NCBI RefSeq assembly: GCF_017497985.1
Contig: NZ_JAGDFV010000010.1
Coordinates: 46,938 to 110,937, forward strand
Source: Meiothermus sp. CFH 77666
Lineage (GTDB): Bacteria; Deinococcota; Deinococci; Deinococcales; Thermaceae
Reading direction: 5' to 3'
DNA length: 64,000 nt
In this document: piece after piece, positions 9,163 through 18,022 of the stretch
How the letters are laid out: each line of letters starts with the position of its first letter
How positions within the stretch are numbered: the first letter of the stretch is position 1
The notes under the pieces: generated by a model
What the model was told of the DNA's origin: nothing
Database searches by the model: none
The model's input: the letters and a program-made list of their open reading frames with translations, nothing else
Position numbers and translations under genes: made by a program

Positions 9163-10197
9163 TCACCTCCGCACCTGCATGGAGAGCTTGCGCAGGTAGT
9201 TGTTCAGGATCACCGCGCCCAGGATCATGCCCCCCACCATCACCTTGAACCAGTCCAGGTCGATGTTGGTGTACACGATGCCCTGCTGCACGATGGCCAG
9301 GATGAGGGCCCCTATCCCAGCTCCGATTACCGAGCCATATCCGCCCGTAAGCAGGCAACCCCCAATTACCGAGGCGGCAATCGCCTCTAGCTCTTTACCC
9401 TGCCCCTGGAGCACGTTGGCCGAGCCCAGGCCCATCACCTGGATGGTCGCCAGCAGGGTGGCCATGGCTGCGGTAAGCATGAAGAGGGTAATCTTGACTC
9501 GGCTCACCGGCACCCCCACGTTGCGGGCCGCGTTGGCGTCGCCCCCAGCACCAAAAATCCAGTTACCAAAGGGGGTGTGCAGCAACACGTAGCTCAGCAC
9601 CACCGTAACCCCCAGCCACCACCAGACCGCAGCAGGCAAACCCAGAAGCTCACCGGTGAAGAGCCGGGCAATGGGGTCGGCTGCGATTTTATCGTTGAGT
9701 CCGGAGACGATGGTCAGCTTGGTGATGAGCTTGGTAAAGCCGATGTTGGCCCCCGCCAGGATGAACATCATGGCCAGAGTGACGATGAAGCTGGGCAGAC
9801 CCGTGCGCAGCACCAAGTAACCGTTGAGGTAGCCGATCCCAAGAGCAAAAAACAGGGTAATCAGGATGGCCAGCCCCAAAGACAGATTGCCGTAGCTGGG
9901 GTTGGCCAGAATGGCCATGCTGATGGCCGCCACACCAATCATCGAACTGACCGAAAGGTCGAACTCCCCGGCAATCATCAGGAGGGCTACTGCCGAGGCC
10001 AGAATGCCAAGCTGTGCAGCGACCTCGAGGTAGTTACGCGTACCCGCCCAGGTCAGGAAGCCGCTATTTCCTGCCACAATCGCAAAAAACCCGAACACCA
10101 CAATAAGACCGGCGATGGAACCAAGCTCCGGGCGAAGCAAGAGCCGCCGCCACAGACCCACGGGCTGCAATCGCTCGTCCTGCACTTTGATCGCCAT
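9163..10197 (-). CDS. Sugar (probably inositol) ABC transporter, permease subunit
   Basis: A 344-residue permease of the RbsC/BPD_transp_2 family with about nine to ten hydrophobic segments after a ~30-residue charged N-terminus. The family motif is [12 protein letters not shown] (compare the GIDLSVG region of ribose permeases) in the second or third helix, and [16 protein letters not shown] lies near the C-terminus. ATG 10197 is chosen because AGGAGG stands four bases upstream; an in-frame extension of 21 residues lacks support. It forms the channel for the binding protein at 10289-11206 and the ATPase at 8316-9158. Confidence 0.9.
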   Translation of the reverse strand: MAIKVQDERLQPVGLWRRLLLRPELGSIAGLIVVFGFFAIVAGNSGFLTWAGTRNYLEVAAQLGILASAVALLMIAGEFDLSVSSMIGVAAISMAILANPSYGNLSLGLAILITLFFALGIGYLNGYLVLRTGLPSFIVTLAMMFILAGANIGFTKLITKLTIVSGLNDKIAADPIARLFTGELLGLPAAVWWWLGVTVVLSYVLLHTPFGNWIFGAGGDANAARNVGVPVSRVKITLFMLTAAMATLLATIQVMGLGSANVLQGQGKELEAIAASVIGGCLLTGGYGSVIGAGIGALILAIVQQGIVYTNIDLDWFKVMVGGMILGAVILNNYLRKLSMQVRR

Positions 10198-10288
10198 ACC
10201 TCCTCCTAAAATTGGTGACTCCCGGTGCAAGTCCTCCGGGAGTCCCAAGGGTATGCTCAAGGTCGTCTGGAAATCGCTGGAAGATGCG

Positions 10289-11206
<918 letters not shown>

Positions 11207-11299
11207 GTCTAGCACCTCCTCTGCCGTTTTGGTCCATCTGCAAGCCCCTGGCCTCAAATGGCGCTCTTCGGCAGCGACCTTGGTTCTTAGGTCGCGGGT

Positions 11300-11329
11300 A
11301 TTCTATGACCTATTACTTTCGTTTGTCAA
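11300..11329 (-). promoter_or_regulatory. Promoter of the inositol operon
   Basis: Read on the minus strand: -35 box TTGACA (11324-11329), 18-base spacer, -10 box TAGAAT (11300-11305). This is the best sigma-A-like promoter in the first 12 kb and lies about 95 bases before the binding-protein start codon. The spacer contains CGAAAG immediately after the -35, where a bound repressor would block RNA polymerase. Confidence 0.8.
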
Positions 11330-11382
11330 GTATTTGCATTCTTAACGAAAGATATACGAAATAAATAGTCTTTCGATTTACA
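11313..11382. promoter_or_regulatory. Candidate DeoR-family operator cluster (TTTCG/CGAAA half-sites)
   Basis: At least four related half-sites occur in 70 bases: ACTTTCGTTT (11315-11324, inside the promoter), AACGAAAGAT (11344-11353), ACGAAATA (11356-11363) and CTTTCGATTT (11370-11379). CTTTCG/CGAAAG half-sites are typical of DeoR-family regulators, and the operon's last gene is one. The first site covers the -35/spacer; the others lie upstream, as if several dimers bind. The link between this regulator and these sites is inference. Confidence 0.6.
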
Positions 11383-11802
11383 AGAAAGGCCTGTAGGGTG
11401 GTTTGCAGTTTGATGCGATGGATAGAGGATGGTAAACCGCGTCCCAAAAGACCTTCCCACACGTTTTACCCCAAGGTTATTTCCCGAAATCGCCCTAAAT
11501 GGGCTGGTTCGCCGTTGCTCTAACCCCCATCCAACCTGGCACAGCAGGCTTTGGAGCGAAGGGTGCTGGGGGACGCTCGAGGCAACTCGAAAAATTGCCC
11601 ATTCTTTGAGTGATTACAAGCAGGCCGGAAGCCCACAAGACAGTCCCGATCACAGATGAAGCACAAACGATATTCTCTAACACCTTCGCAACAAGCGCCC
11701 AAACGTCAAACCTTTCGTCAGGCTCAACTAGGCGCCTTTGGCCGTTGGCCTCGGATAGGCATCAGAGTATGGGCCTTTCTACCACGGAGTAGCCAGCACA
11801 CC
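11383..11802. other. Intergenic region, nothing recognised
   Basis: About 420 bases between the inositol operon control region and the 3' end of gpsA. I see no gene with a plausible product, no tRNA and no clear terminator. The open frames here are short and have no recognisable motif. Confidence 0.5.
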
Positions 11803-12840
11803 TCACTCGGACTTTGTCTCACGTCCCATCAAACGTGACAACTCTTGCATTGGGTCGGCCCCCTCGAAAACCACCCGATACACAGCCTCAGTGATGGGCA
11901 GGTCGGCCCCGGTTTCCTGATCCCAGGCATGGAGGGCCTTAACCGTGTAGATGCCTTCGACCACCGATTTTTGCGCTTCCAGGTGGGCCATGGTCTCGCC
12001 TTTGACGATGCGTTCCCCTGCGCTGCGGTTGCGCGAGAGGGGGCTGCTGGCAGTCGCGATCAGGTCGCCCAAGCCCGACAAACCCATGAAAGTGGCCTCG
12101 CTGGCTCCTTGGGCCACTCCGAACTTGATGATTTCGCGCAAGCCGCGGGTGATGAGGGCGGCCTTGGCATTATCGCCCAGCTTCAAGCCATCCACCATGC
12201 CCGCAGCCAGGGCTATTACGTTTTTGAGGGCTCCCCCCAGTTCTACCCCCACCACATCCGAGGAGGTGTAGACCCGAAAGCTGGCTCCAGAGAATACCTG
12301 CTGCACCTCTAAGGCCAGCTCAGGGTCGCGGGAAGCCACCACGGCTGCAGCGGGCAGGAAGCGGGCGATTTCATCGGCCAGATTGGGCCCCGAGAGCACT
12401 GCAATCTGGCCCACCCCGGTAATTTCTTCAATAACCTGGCTCATGCGCAGGAGGTGATGGTCGGCAAACTGCAGGCCTTTGGTAACCGAAACATAAGCAG
12501 GAGCCTCGGGCAGCAAAGCCAGTGTTTCCCGAAAAGCCTTGGAGGGAACCGCCACCACCGCGAAGCGGGCTTTTTGCAGGGCTTCTTCGGCGTCGGCGGT
12601 GGGATGGAGGCTTTCGGGGAAGAGCACTCCCGGCAGGTATTCACGGTTTTGCCGCTCCTCTTGCATGGCCTGGGCGTGCTGGGCCCGCCTTGCCCACAGA
12701 TAAACCGGAATGCCTTTGGAGGAAGCCAGCAGGGCCAGCGCCGTACCCCACGCCCCCGCGCCGATTACCGCGATGGGCTCGAGGGAACCTTCCCCGGTTT
12801 TGGACGACTCGAGCTTTGGAAGGATTACCGAGCTGGGCAT
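11803..12840 (-). CDS. gpsA: Glycerol-3-phosphate dehydrogenase [NAD(P)+]
   Basis: A 345-residue enzyme reducing dihydroxyacetone phosphate to sn-glycerol-3-phosphate, the entry to phospholipid synthesis. Motifs: dinucleotide-binding GAGAWGTALA (residues ~27-36), SVTKGLQ, SGPNLADEIAR, the catalytic-lysine segment GGALKNVIALAAGM and GLSGLGDLIATASS. The first ~20 residues (SSVILPKLESSKTG) are an extension not expected in the family; an ATG is nonetheless chosen because a TAGGGT -10 box lies exactly seven bases upstream, which suits a leaderless mRNA. No Shine-Dalgarno is visible. It is a single-gene unit. Confidence 0.95.
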   Translation of the reverse strand: MPSSVILPKLESSKTGEGSLEPIAVIGAGAWGTALALLASSKGIPVYLWARRAQHAQAMQEERQNREYLPGVLFPESLHPTADAEEALQKARFAVVAVPSKAFRETLALLPEAPAYVSVTKGLQFADHHLLRMSQVIEEITGVGQIAVLSGPNLADEIARFLPAAAVVASRDPELALEVQQVFSGASFRVYTSSDVVGVELGGALKNVIALAAGMVDGLKLGDNAKAALITRGLREIIKFGVAQGASEATFMGLSGLGDLIATASSPLSRNRSAGERIVKGETMAHLEAQKSVVEGIYTVKALHAWDQETGADLPITEAVYRVVFEGADPMQELSRLMGRETKSE

Positions 12841-12847
12841 AACGCAG

Positions 12848-12861
12848 ACCCTACCACTCTA
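12848..12861 (-). promoter_or_regulatory. Probable leaderless promoter of gpsA (tandem -10 boxes)
   Basis: On the minus strand TAGAGT (12856-12861) and TAGGGT (12848-12853) precede the ATG at 12840 by 15 and 7 bases. The second spacing would start transcription at or within a base or two of the start codon. An 11-base direct repeat TAACGCAGACC (12840-12850 and 12860-12870) surrounds them. Confidence 0.5.
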
Positions 12862-12926
12862 ACGCAGACCTGCTTACTACCGTAGGAGTTATTCGCCTGC
12901 CAACTTCGGGCAATCCAAAACAGTCC

Positions 12927-13991
12927 TCAAGGGCGCATCAAGACCAGAATCGAGAAGGCTTCGTACCAGGCGCCAACCAGCAGGAAAAATGCCCCCAAAT
13001 AGACCATCCGGCCCAGCGCCCGCAGGCCGGCCCGGTAGCCTTCGGCCCGAAGGGTTTTGAGCATCAAGACCATGCCACCAAAGGTTGCCAGGATGTAGGC
13101 CTGCAACTCCACCACAATGGTAGGGAGGTGCAGCAGGTAGTTGGCCAGGGGCAGGGCCACCGGGCTCAGGGCGAACCCCAGTATGAAGTACCGAAAGGCG
13201 TTGAACAGCAAAGCCGGAATACCCAGGAAAAGCCCCGGCACGGCCGTGGTCAGGACGAGGCCGTTGGTGAAGTTCCAGTAGAAAATCACAATGGCCAGAC
13301 CCAGCACCCCCCCGCCCAGAGCGCCGCCGATGCCAATCTGCTCGAGGGCTCCCCCCACCACCTCCTGCATGAGCTTGACAAGCTGGGGGTTGGCATACGC
13401 CAGCAGGCCACCCAGGGCAAAGAGTCCGTAGAGGGCGATGTTCAAACCCACATACAATCCCCGATACTGCCGCACCAGATCCCAGCCCTCACGCCACCAG
13501 CGGGCCAGCACATTCTCCCCCCGCAGGGCCACCAGCCAGCCCAGCGAAAGCGCCACGAAAAGCGCCCAGGCGAACGGGCTTTTGACCCAGGCTGGCAGCA
13601 GGCCACCCTCGGGCGCGAAGCCAATGCGGGTCACCTCGCCCCCCCGGATGGTCACCCGTACCTCGCCGCCCCGGCCCGAGACGGTAGCCGGGAACTGCAC
13701 GATGACCCCCCGGGGGGTTTGTTCCTCTTGCGGCTCATCCAGATTAATCAGGAGTCCCCTGGGAGGCGGGGCAAAGGCAAGGCTGCGCTCGAGCAGTCGC
13801 ACCGCCTCTTCGGTAGGTTTGCCTATCGCCTGCGCGGGGTCTACCGTGTATTTTCCGGCTTGCCAGTCCTGAACCGCCTGCCGGGCGATCTCAACGTTGC
13901 TCTGGGCAAGGGCAGCAGGAAGGCACAGGACTACCAACCAGAGCAAAAGGGCCCAGCTCGCTCGTAGCTTGTGGCTATCAGACCTCAACAT
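12927..13991 (-). CDS. SpoIIM/DUF95-like multi-pass membrane protein with secreted N-terminal domain
   Basis: A 354-residue protein. Residues 1-30 are a signal peptide or first membrane helix (hydrophobic WALLLWLVV, ending ALAQ). Residues ~31-140 are a soluble extracytoplasmic part rich in charged residues and Pro with no family I know. Residues ~145-354 hold six or seven membrane segments, and the segment HLPTIVVELQAYILATFGG resembles the core motif of stage II sporulation protein M (an H...P...E helix). SpoIIM proteins are needed for septal peptidoglycan loss in Bacillus sporulation, but this family also occurs in non-sporulating bacteria with unknown role. A TAGGCT box six bases before ATG suggests leaderless expression independent of pyrE. 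Confidence 0.65.
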   Translation of the reverse strand: MLRSDSHKLRASWALLLWLVVLCLPAALAQSNVEIARQAVQDWQAGKYTVDPAQAIGKPTEEAVRLLERSLAFAPPPRGLLINLDEPQEEQTPRGVIVQFPATVSGRGGEVRVTIRGGEVTRIGFAPEGGLLPAWVKSPFAWALFVALSLGWLVALRGENVLARWWREGWDLVRQYRGLYVGLNIALYGLFALGGLLAYANPQLVKLMQEVVGGALEQIGIGGALGGGVLGLAIVIFYWNFTNGLVLTTAVPGLFLGIPALLFNAFRYFILGFALSPVALPLANYLLHLPTIVVELQAYILATFGGMVLMLKTLRAEGYRAGLRALGRMVYLGAFFLLVGAWYEAFSILVLMRP

Positions 13992-14014
13992 GCCCTTAGC
14001 CTACCGCCTCGAGG

Positions 14015-14566
14015 CTAAACTTCCTGTAAGGGTACACCCCGTTGGCACAGAGGGCAGGACTCGGGGGCGTAGGTCGGAAAGTCGAGTTGGGTGAGGGCGC
14101 GGAAGGGCACCCCGAACTCGCTGCGGCCTGCGCTCCGATCCACAATAGCGCCCACCGCCACACACCGGGCTCCCCTGGCCTCGGCGGCCTGGATGGCCTT
14201 CTGCACCGAACCTCCGGTGGTGACCACATCCTCCACGGCCAAAAAGCGCTCGCCGGGGTGGATGGTAAGCCCTTCGCGTACCCACATGCCCCCCTGGCCA
14301 TCTTTCTCGGCAAAGAGGGCCCGCACCCCCAGGGCCTTGGCCGTCACGAAGGCGAGTACCACGCCCCCCATGGCCGGGCCAATCACAAACTGGATCTCCA
14401 GATCGTCGAACAGCTCCCCCAGGGCTTGCCCCACGGCTTCCGCGTAAAGCGGGTGTTGCAACAGGGTGGTGGATTGCAGAAACTTGGGCGAGTGACGGCC
14501 TGAACGCAGTAAAAAATGCCCTTCCAGCAGGGCGCCGGTCTTTTTGTAGAGCTCGAGGATATCCAC
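14015..14566 (-). CDS. pyrE: Orotate phosphoribosyltransferase
   Basis: A 183-residue cytoplasmic enzyme joining orotate and PRPP to give OMP in pyrimidine synthesis. The PRPP loop is FLAVEDVVTTGGSVQKAI (near residue 112) and the flexible loop carries AEKDGQGG. I start it at GTG 14566 (VDILELYKKTGALLEG), as in Thermus relatives, because TAGCAT lies seven bases upstream as a leaderless -10; the ATG 39 bases further upstream would place this box inside the coding region. The C-terminus carries a Cys pair (CPLC), possibly structural. It is divergent from the ADP-ribosylglycohydrolase gene. Confidence 0.95.
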   Translation of the reverse strand: MDILELYKKTGALLEGHFLLRSGRHSPKFLQSTTLLQHPLYAEAVGQALGELFDDLEIQFVIGPAMGGVVLAFVTAKALGVRALFAEKDGQGGMWVREGLTIHPGERFLAVEDVVTTGGSVQKAIQAAEARGARCVAVGAIVDRSAGRSEFGVPFRALTQLDFPTYAPESCPLCQRGVPLQEV

Positions 14567-14573
14567 AGCCTCT

Positions 14574-14633
14574 ATGCTACTGGGTACGCCTATACGGCAA
14601 GCCATTTATTTTTTGCGCTCAGGCCCCTATGCT
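14574..14633. promoter_or_regulatory. Divergent leaderless promoters between pyrE and the ADP-ribosylglycohydrolase gene
   Basis: For pyrE (minus) the -10 box is TAGCAT at 14574-14579, seven bases from the GTG. For the rightward gene the -10 is TATGCT at 14628-14633, eight bases before ATG 14642, with a weak TTTATT at 14605-14610 at 17-base spacing. The whole control region between the two start codons is only 75 bases. Confidence 0.55.
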
Positions 14634-14641
14634 GCAAACCA

Positions 14642-15574
14642 ATGAGCGTAGCCGAGCGAATCAAGGGAGGCCTGGTCGGGCTGCTCGTGGGTGACGCGCT
14701 GGGGGTGCCCTACGAGTTCCACGCCGCCGAGAAGATTCCACCCCTCGAGCAGATTGAAATGGAGCCCCCACCTGGCTTTGCGCGAACGCACGCCAGGGTG
14801 CCCGCAGGCACCTGGTCCGACGACGGGGCACAAGCCCTGGCGCTCCTGGCCTCTTTGCTCGAGCAGGGCCGTCTGGATCTGGCGGATTTTGCCCAGAAGC
14901 TCCTGGCCTGGTGGGCGCAGGGCTACATGGCGGTGGACTCGAGGGTGTTCGATGTGGGCATCCAGACCAGCCAAGCACTCCGGGCGCTGGCGCAGGGGGT
15001 GCCCCCCACCGAGGCCGGCCCCAGCGAAGAGCGGGCCAACGGCAATGGTTCTTTGATGCGGGTACTCCCCCTGGCCCTGTGGCACCGGGGTTCCGACGAG
15101 GCGCTGGTGCAGGATGCCATGCTGCAGTCCAGCCTGACCCACGGCCACCCCCGCTCGCGGGTCTGCTGTGCCCTCTACTGCCTGTGGGCCCGGTACGAAC
15201 TTTGGGGCCGGGACGAGGCCTGGGAAGAGGCGGTGCGTGCCCTCGAGGCCATGTTTGCCCCATCATCTGCCGAACGCACCGAGCTGGACACGCACATCCG
15301 CCCCAGGGAGCCCTACCCGGTGCGCGGCAGCGGCTACGTGGTGGACTGCCTGCACTCGGCCCGCTGGGCCCTGGAGCGGGGCTCCAGCTACGAACAGGTG
15401 GTTCGGCTGGCGGTCTCGCTGGGGAACGACACCGATACCACCGCTTGCGTGGCCGGGGGCATCGCCGGCATCCGCTACGGCTTGAGCGGCATACCTGCCC
15501 GCTGGCGGGAAGCCTTGCGCGGCCAGGCGCTCTATCAGCATTTGCTGGAGCAGCTTGTGGGTGCCGCCACCTGA
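14642..15574 (+). CDS. ADP-ribosylglycohydrolase (DraG-like)
   Basis: A 310-residue member of the ADP-ribosylglycohydrolase family, which removes ADP-ribose from proteins or small molecules using two Mg or Mn ions. Seen: GDALGVPYEF (residues ~17-26), the metal motif WSDDGAQAL (near 59; the usual form is WTDDT, so a Thr is replaced by Gly), NGSLMRVLPL (near 137) and GNDTDTTACVAGGIAG (near 260), whose aspartates bind the second metal. Thus the metal ligands look intact. The substrate is unknown: DraG itself acts on nitrogenase reductase, but no nitrogen-fixation genes are here. A leaderless -10 supports the ATG. Confidence 0.85.
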   Translation: MSVAERIKGGLVGLLVGDALGVPYEFHAAEKIPPLEQIEMEPPPGFARTHARVPAGTWSDDGAQALALLASLLEQGRLDLADFAQKLLAWWAQGYMAVDSRVFDVGIQTSQALRALAQGVPPTEAGPSEERANGNGSLMRVLPLALWHRGSDEALVQDAMLQSSLTHGHPRSRVCCALYCLWARYELWGRDEAWEEAVRALEAMFAPSSAERTELDTHIRPREPYPVRGSGYVVDCLHSARWALERGSSYEQVVRLAVSLGNDTDTTACVAGGIAGIRYGLSGIPARWREALRGQALYQHLLEQLVGAAT

Positions 15575-15622
15575 ACCACGCCATATCCCGCGTGGCCTGT
15601 CTACTCGGGGAGAAAAGCCCCC

Positions 15623-15628
15623 TACAAT
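15623..15628 (+). promoter_or_regulatory. Leaderless -10 box of the P-loop NTPase gene
   Basis: TACAAT ends seven bases before ATG 15636. It lies in the 61-base gap after the ADP-ribosylglycohydrolase stop, so this gene pair is not simply a continuation of that transcript. Confidence 0.55.
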
Positions 15629-15635
15629 AAGCAGC

Positions 15636-16364
15636 ATGGTTCATTCGCTCTATCTGCCTGGTGAACCCGCACCCCCCCAGGCCCAGCCGCTATCCGAGCT
15701 GCCCCTCCTGATCCTGGTGGGCCTGACCGGCGTGGGCAAAACCAGCCTCATCCAGGCCCTGAACTACCCCACCCTGCCCGACCGACGGGAGCTGGTAGAC
15801 CGCTACGTCTTCCCCCTGTACGGCTACGCCCAGCAGCCCCTGGATCGCAGCGAACGGTTTGCCCTTACGCGGCGCTTCCGGCAGGAGCACCCCGGCGGGG
15901 TGGCGGAGATTCTGGCCCAGAGCCGCGCCGTACCCACCTGGCCCCTGCTGTTCGATGGCCTGCGCGGAGCGGACGAGGTGCGCTTTGCCCTGGAACACCT
16001 ACCCAACAGTCGCTTTGTGGTGCTGGAGGCCCGCGACCTGACCCGCCTCTCCCGCCTGCTCCAGCGAGGCGACGCCTTCGACCGGGTGCGCCTCGAGCAA
16101 ACTGACCTGGCCACCCTGCGCGAGCTGGCCCAGGGGGTCTTGAGCGAAGCAGAGCTCCAGGAAGCCCTGGGCTGGAAGGTGCCCATCCAGGAGCTCACCG
16201 CCAAGCTTAAGATTGTGGCCGAAGAGCGCAAAAACTACGACCCCTCCGGCAGCCAACAGGTGCTGGCGGGCCACCCCAGGGCGTTGTTCCTGGACACCGA
16301 GACCCTGAGCCTGGCAGCAGAAGCCGCCGCCATCCGGGCCTTTGTGGAGCGGGTTCATGCCTAG
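15636..16364 (+). CDS. P-loop NTPase of unknown function
   Basis: A 242-residue protein. After a ~22-residue Pro-rich lead comes a hydrophobic strand and Walker A LVGLTGVGKTSL (residues ~25-36). No Walker B with a DE pair is obvious; LFDGLRGADEV near residue 109 and FVVLEARDL near 131 are the best candidates for strands of a RecA-type or kinase-type fold. There is no signal peptide or membrane segment. Its last eight bases overlap the start of the enolase-superfamily gene, so the two are translationally coupled and may share a pathway. It could be a small-molecule kinase; I do not recognise the family. Confidence 0.6.
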   Translation: MVHSLYLPGEPAPPQAQPLSELPLLILVGLTGVGKTSLIQALNYPTLPDRRELVDRYVFPLYGYAQQPLDRSERFALTRRFRQEHPGGVAEILAQSRAVPTWPLLFDGLRGADEVRFALEHLPNSRFVVLEARDLTRLSRLLQRGDAFDRVRLEQTDLATLRELAQGVLSEAELQEALGWKVPIQELTAKLKIVAEERKNYDPSGSQQVLAGHPRALFLDTETLSLAAEAAAIRAFVERVHA

Positions 16365-17436
16365 CATCAAGCGCATTACGCCCCGTCCATTCCGGCTGCC
16401 GCTAAAGGGGACGCTGCGCTGGGGCCGGGCCTCGGAGCTTGCCGCCCTGGAGCACGTGCTATTGGAGGTCGAGCTTTCCGATGGCGCGGTAGGCCGCGCC
16501 GAGATTCCCCCCCGCCCCACCATCTACGGTGAAACGATAAGCACCGTGCAGGCCGCGCTGGACTACCTGACCCCGCAGTTGCTCGGTCTGGAGGCCGAGG
16601 ATACCGAGGCCATTCAGCAGGTGCTGAACCAGTTTCCGGGCCACCTTACCACCAAAGGCGGGCTGGATATTGCCCTGTGGGATGCCTGGGCCCAAAGCGA
16701 AGGCCAGACCCTCTGGCAGATCCTGGAGCCACACCATTCCCGGGTGCAGGTCAGCTACATCCTGGGCATTGCCGACGAGGCCGAGATGCTGGCCGATGCA
16801 CAGGCCGTCTACCAGGCCGGGGTGCGGGTGCTCAAGGTGAAGGTAGGTCGCGACCTGAAGGGCGACCTGGCACGGATTGCCGCGCTCAGGGAACACTTTC
16901 CAGATATCAAACTGTATGCCGACGCCAACGAGACCCTCCCCCCCGAGGAGGCCGAAACCTACCTGCGCCTCTGGGCCGAGGCCGGGCTTCTGTACGTGGA
17001 GGAGCCCCTGCCCATTGCCGAGGTGCTGGCCCGCAAACGCCTGCGCAAGGCGGCCATCCTCCCCCTCATTGCCGACGACTCGGCCTTTACCCTGCGCGAC
17101 CTGTGGCGCGAGGCCCAGCTCGACACCTACGATATCCTGAACCTCAAACCGGCCCGCACCGGCTACACCCAGACCCTACAGATGCTGGCCCTGAACCGCG
17201 CCGAGGGCAAAAGGGCCATGGTGGGGTCGCAGGCTTTGTCCAGCTTCGGGGCCTACCAGACCGCGTTAATGGCCTTTCAGGAAGGGGTGAGTGAGCCCTG
17301 TGAGCTGGCTTTTCACCTCAAGACCGAAGGGGGATTTTGCAATTTCCCCCCCCTTAAGGACGGGTGGCTATACTGGGAAGACCTGGCCTCCTGCCATTTC
17401 GACCCCCAGGCTTTTGAGCCCTACACCCTGAGCTAG
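16357..17436 (+). CDS. Enolase-superfamily enzyme (dipeptide epimerase / o-succinylbenzoate synthase-like)
   Basis: A 359-residue member of the muconate-lactonising subgroup of the enolase superfamily. The N-terminal capping domain is followed by the barrel with the catalytic KVKVG (first and second Lys, near residue 155), metal ligands in DANE (near 188) and VEEPL (near 215), the third in ADDSAF (near 240) and the second acid-base Lys in LNLKPARTG (near 262). This fits L-Ala-D/L-Glu-type dipeptide epimerases, which act in murein peptide recycling, or MenC/N-succinyl amino acid racemase; no menaquinone genes are near, so I favour an epimerase. ATG 16357 lies inside the end of the NTPase gene. 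Confidence 0.8.
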   Translation: MPSIKRITPRPFRLPLKGTLRWGRASELAALEHVLLEVELSDGAVGRAEIPPRPTIYGETISTVQAALDYLTPQLLGLEAEDTEAIQQVLNQFPGHLTTKGGLDIALWDAWAQSEGQTLWQILEPHHSRVQVSYILGIADEAEMLADAQAVYQAGVRVLKVKVGRDLKGDLARIAALREHFPDIKLYADANETLPPEEAETYLRLWAEAGLLYVEEPLPIAEVLARKRLRKAAILPLIADDSAFTLRDLWREAQLDTYDILNLKPARTGYTQTLQMLALNRAEGKRAMVGSQALSSFGAYQTALMAFQEGVSEPCELAFHLKTEGGFCNFPPLKDGWLYWEDLASCHFDPQAFEPYTLS

Positions 17437-17444
17437 CGGTTTTT

Positions 17445-17948
17445 ATGACGCCCCTCCTGCTACCCGAACGGATTGTCCAGGTGTTGCGGGTAATCTGCCC
17501 CATCCTGAACGATGCCCGGGTGGAATGGGCGGTGAGCGGCAGCCTGGCCCTGGCGCTGCACGGATTGCCGGTGGTGCCCAAAGACATCGACCTTCAGACT
17601 GACCGCGTGGGGGCCGAGCAGATGGCTCAGTTACTGGCCGAGTACTTGGTCTATCACCCCGGAATGCACCTGGGGATCCGGCTGGTGCGCTCGTATCTGG
17701 CTCAGTTCAAAATACAGGGCATTGTGGTGGAGGCCATGGGCAACACCGAGTTCCAGAGCCAGAGTGGCCGCTGGAACCCTGCCCCGGACTTCCGGCACAA
17801 AAGGACTGCGGTGGATTATCTGGGCCTGAGCATCCCGGTGGTTTCGCTCGAGTTCCTGCTGGCTTTCTACACCCAGCTCGAGCGTCCGGGCCGGGTCGCC
17901 CTGATCGAGGCCAGACTCAAAGCCCTGGAGGGCAGTCAGGGTTCGTAA
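17445..17948 (+). CDS. Small nucleotidyltransferase-fold protein
   Basis: A 167-residue cytoplasmic protein. The signature of the polymerase-beta-like nucleotidyltransferase fold is present once: WAVSGSLALALHG (residues ~28-40, GS at 32-33), followed by VVPKDIDL with metal-binding Asp47 and Asp49. The rest (VDYLGLSIPVVSLEFLLAFY) resembles the uncharacterised nucleotidyltransferase proteins that adjoin AbiEii-type toxins or stand alone. No partner antitoxin-like gene adjoins it. It starts eight bases after the enolase-superfamily gene and is probably transcribed with it. The nucleotide substrate and target are unknown. Confidence 0.65.
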   Translation: MTPLLLPERIVQVLRVICPILNDARVEWAVSGSLALALHGLPVVPKDIDLQTDRVGAEQMAQLLAEYLVYHPGMHLGIRLVRSYLAQFKIQGIVVEAMGNTEFQSQSGRWNPAPDFRHKRTAVDYLGLSIPVVSLEFLLAFYTQLERPGRVALIEARLKALEGSQGS

Positions 17949-18022
17949 CAGAAGCCCACTACCCACCTACTATCACCCGCTCTCACCCTGTGTATGATTG
18001 AAACTTACAGGTAAAGTTGGTC

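Noticed and set aside
11429..11838. Several short open frames between the inositol operon and gpsA
   Set aside because: 60-76 codons, no ribosome site, no motif, composition unlike coding DNA nearby.
12840..12870. Direct repeat TAACGCAGACC as operator before gpsA
   Set aside because: Only two 11-base copies, and one overlaps the start codon; too little to call a regulatory site.
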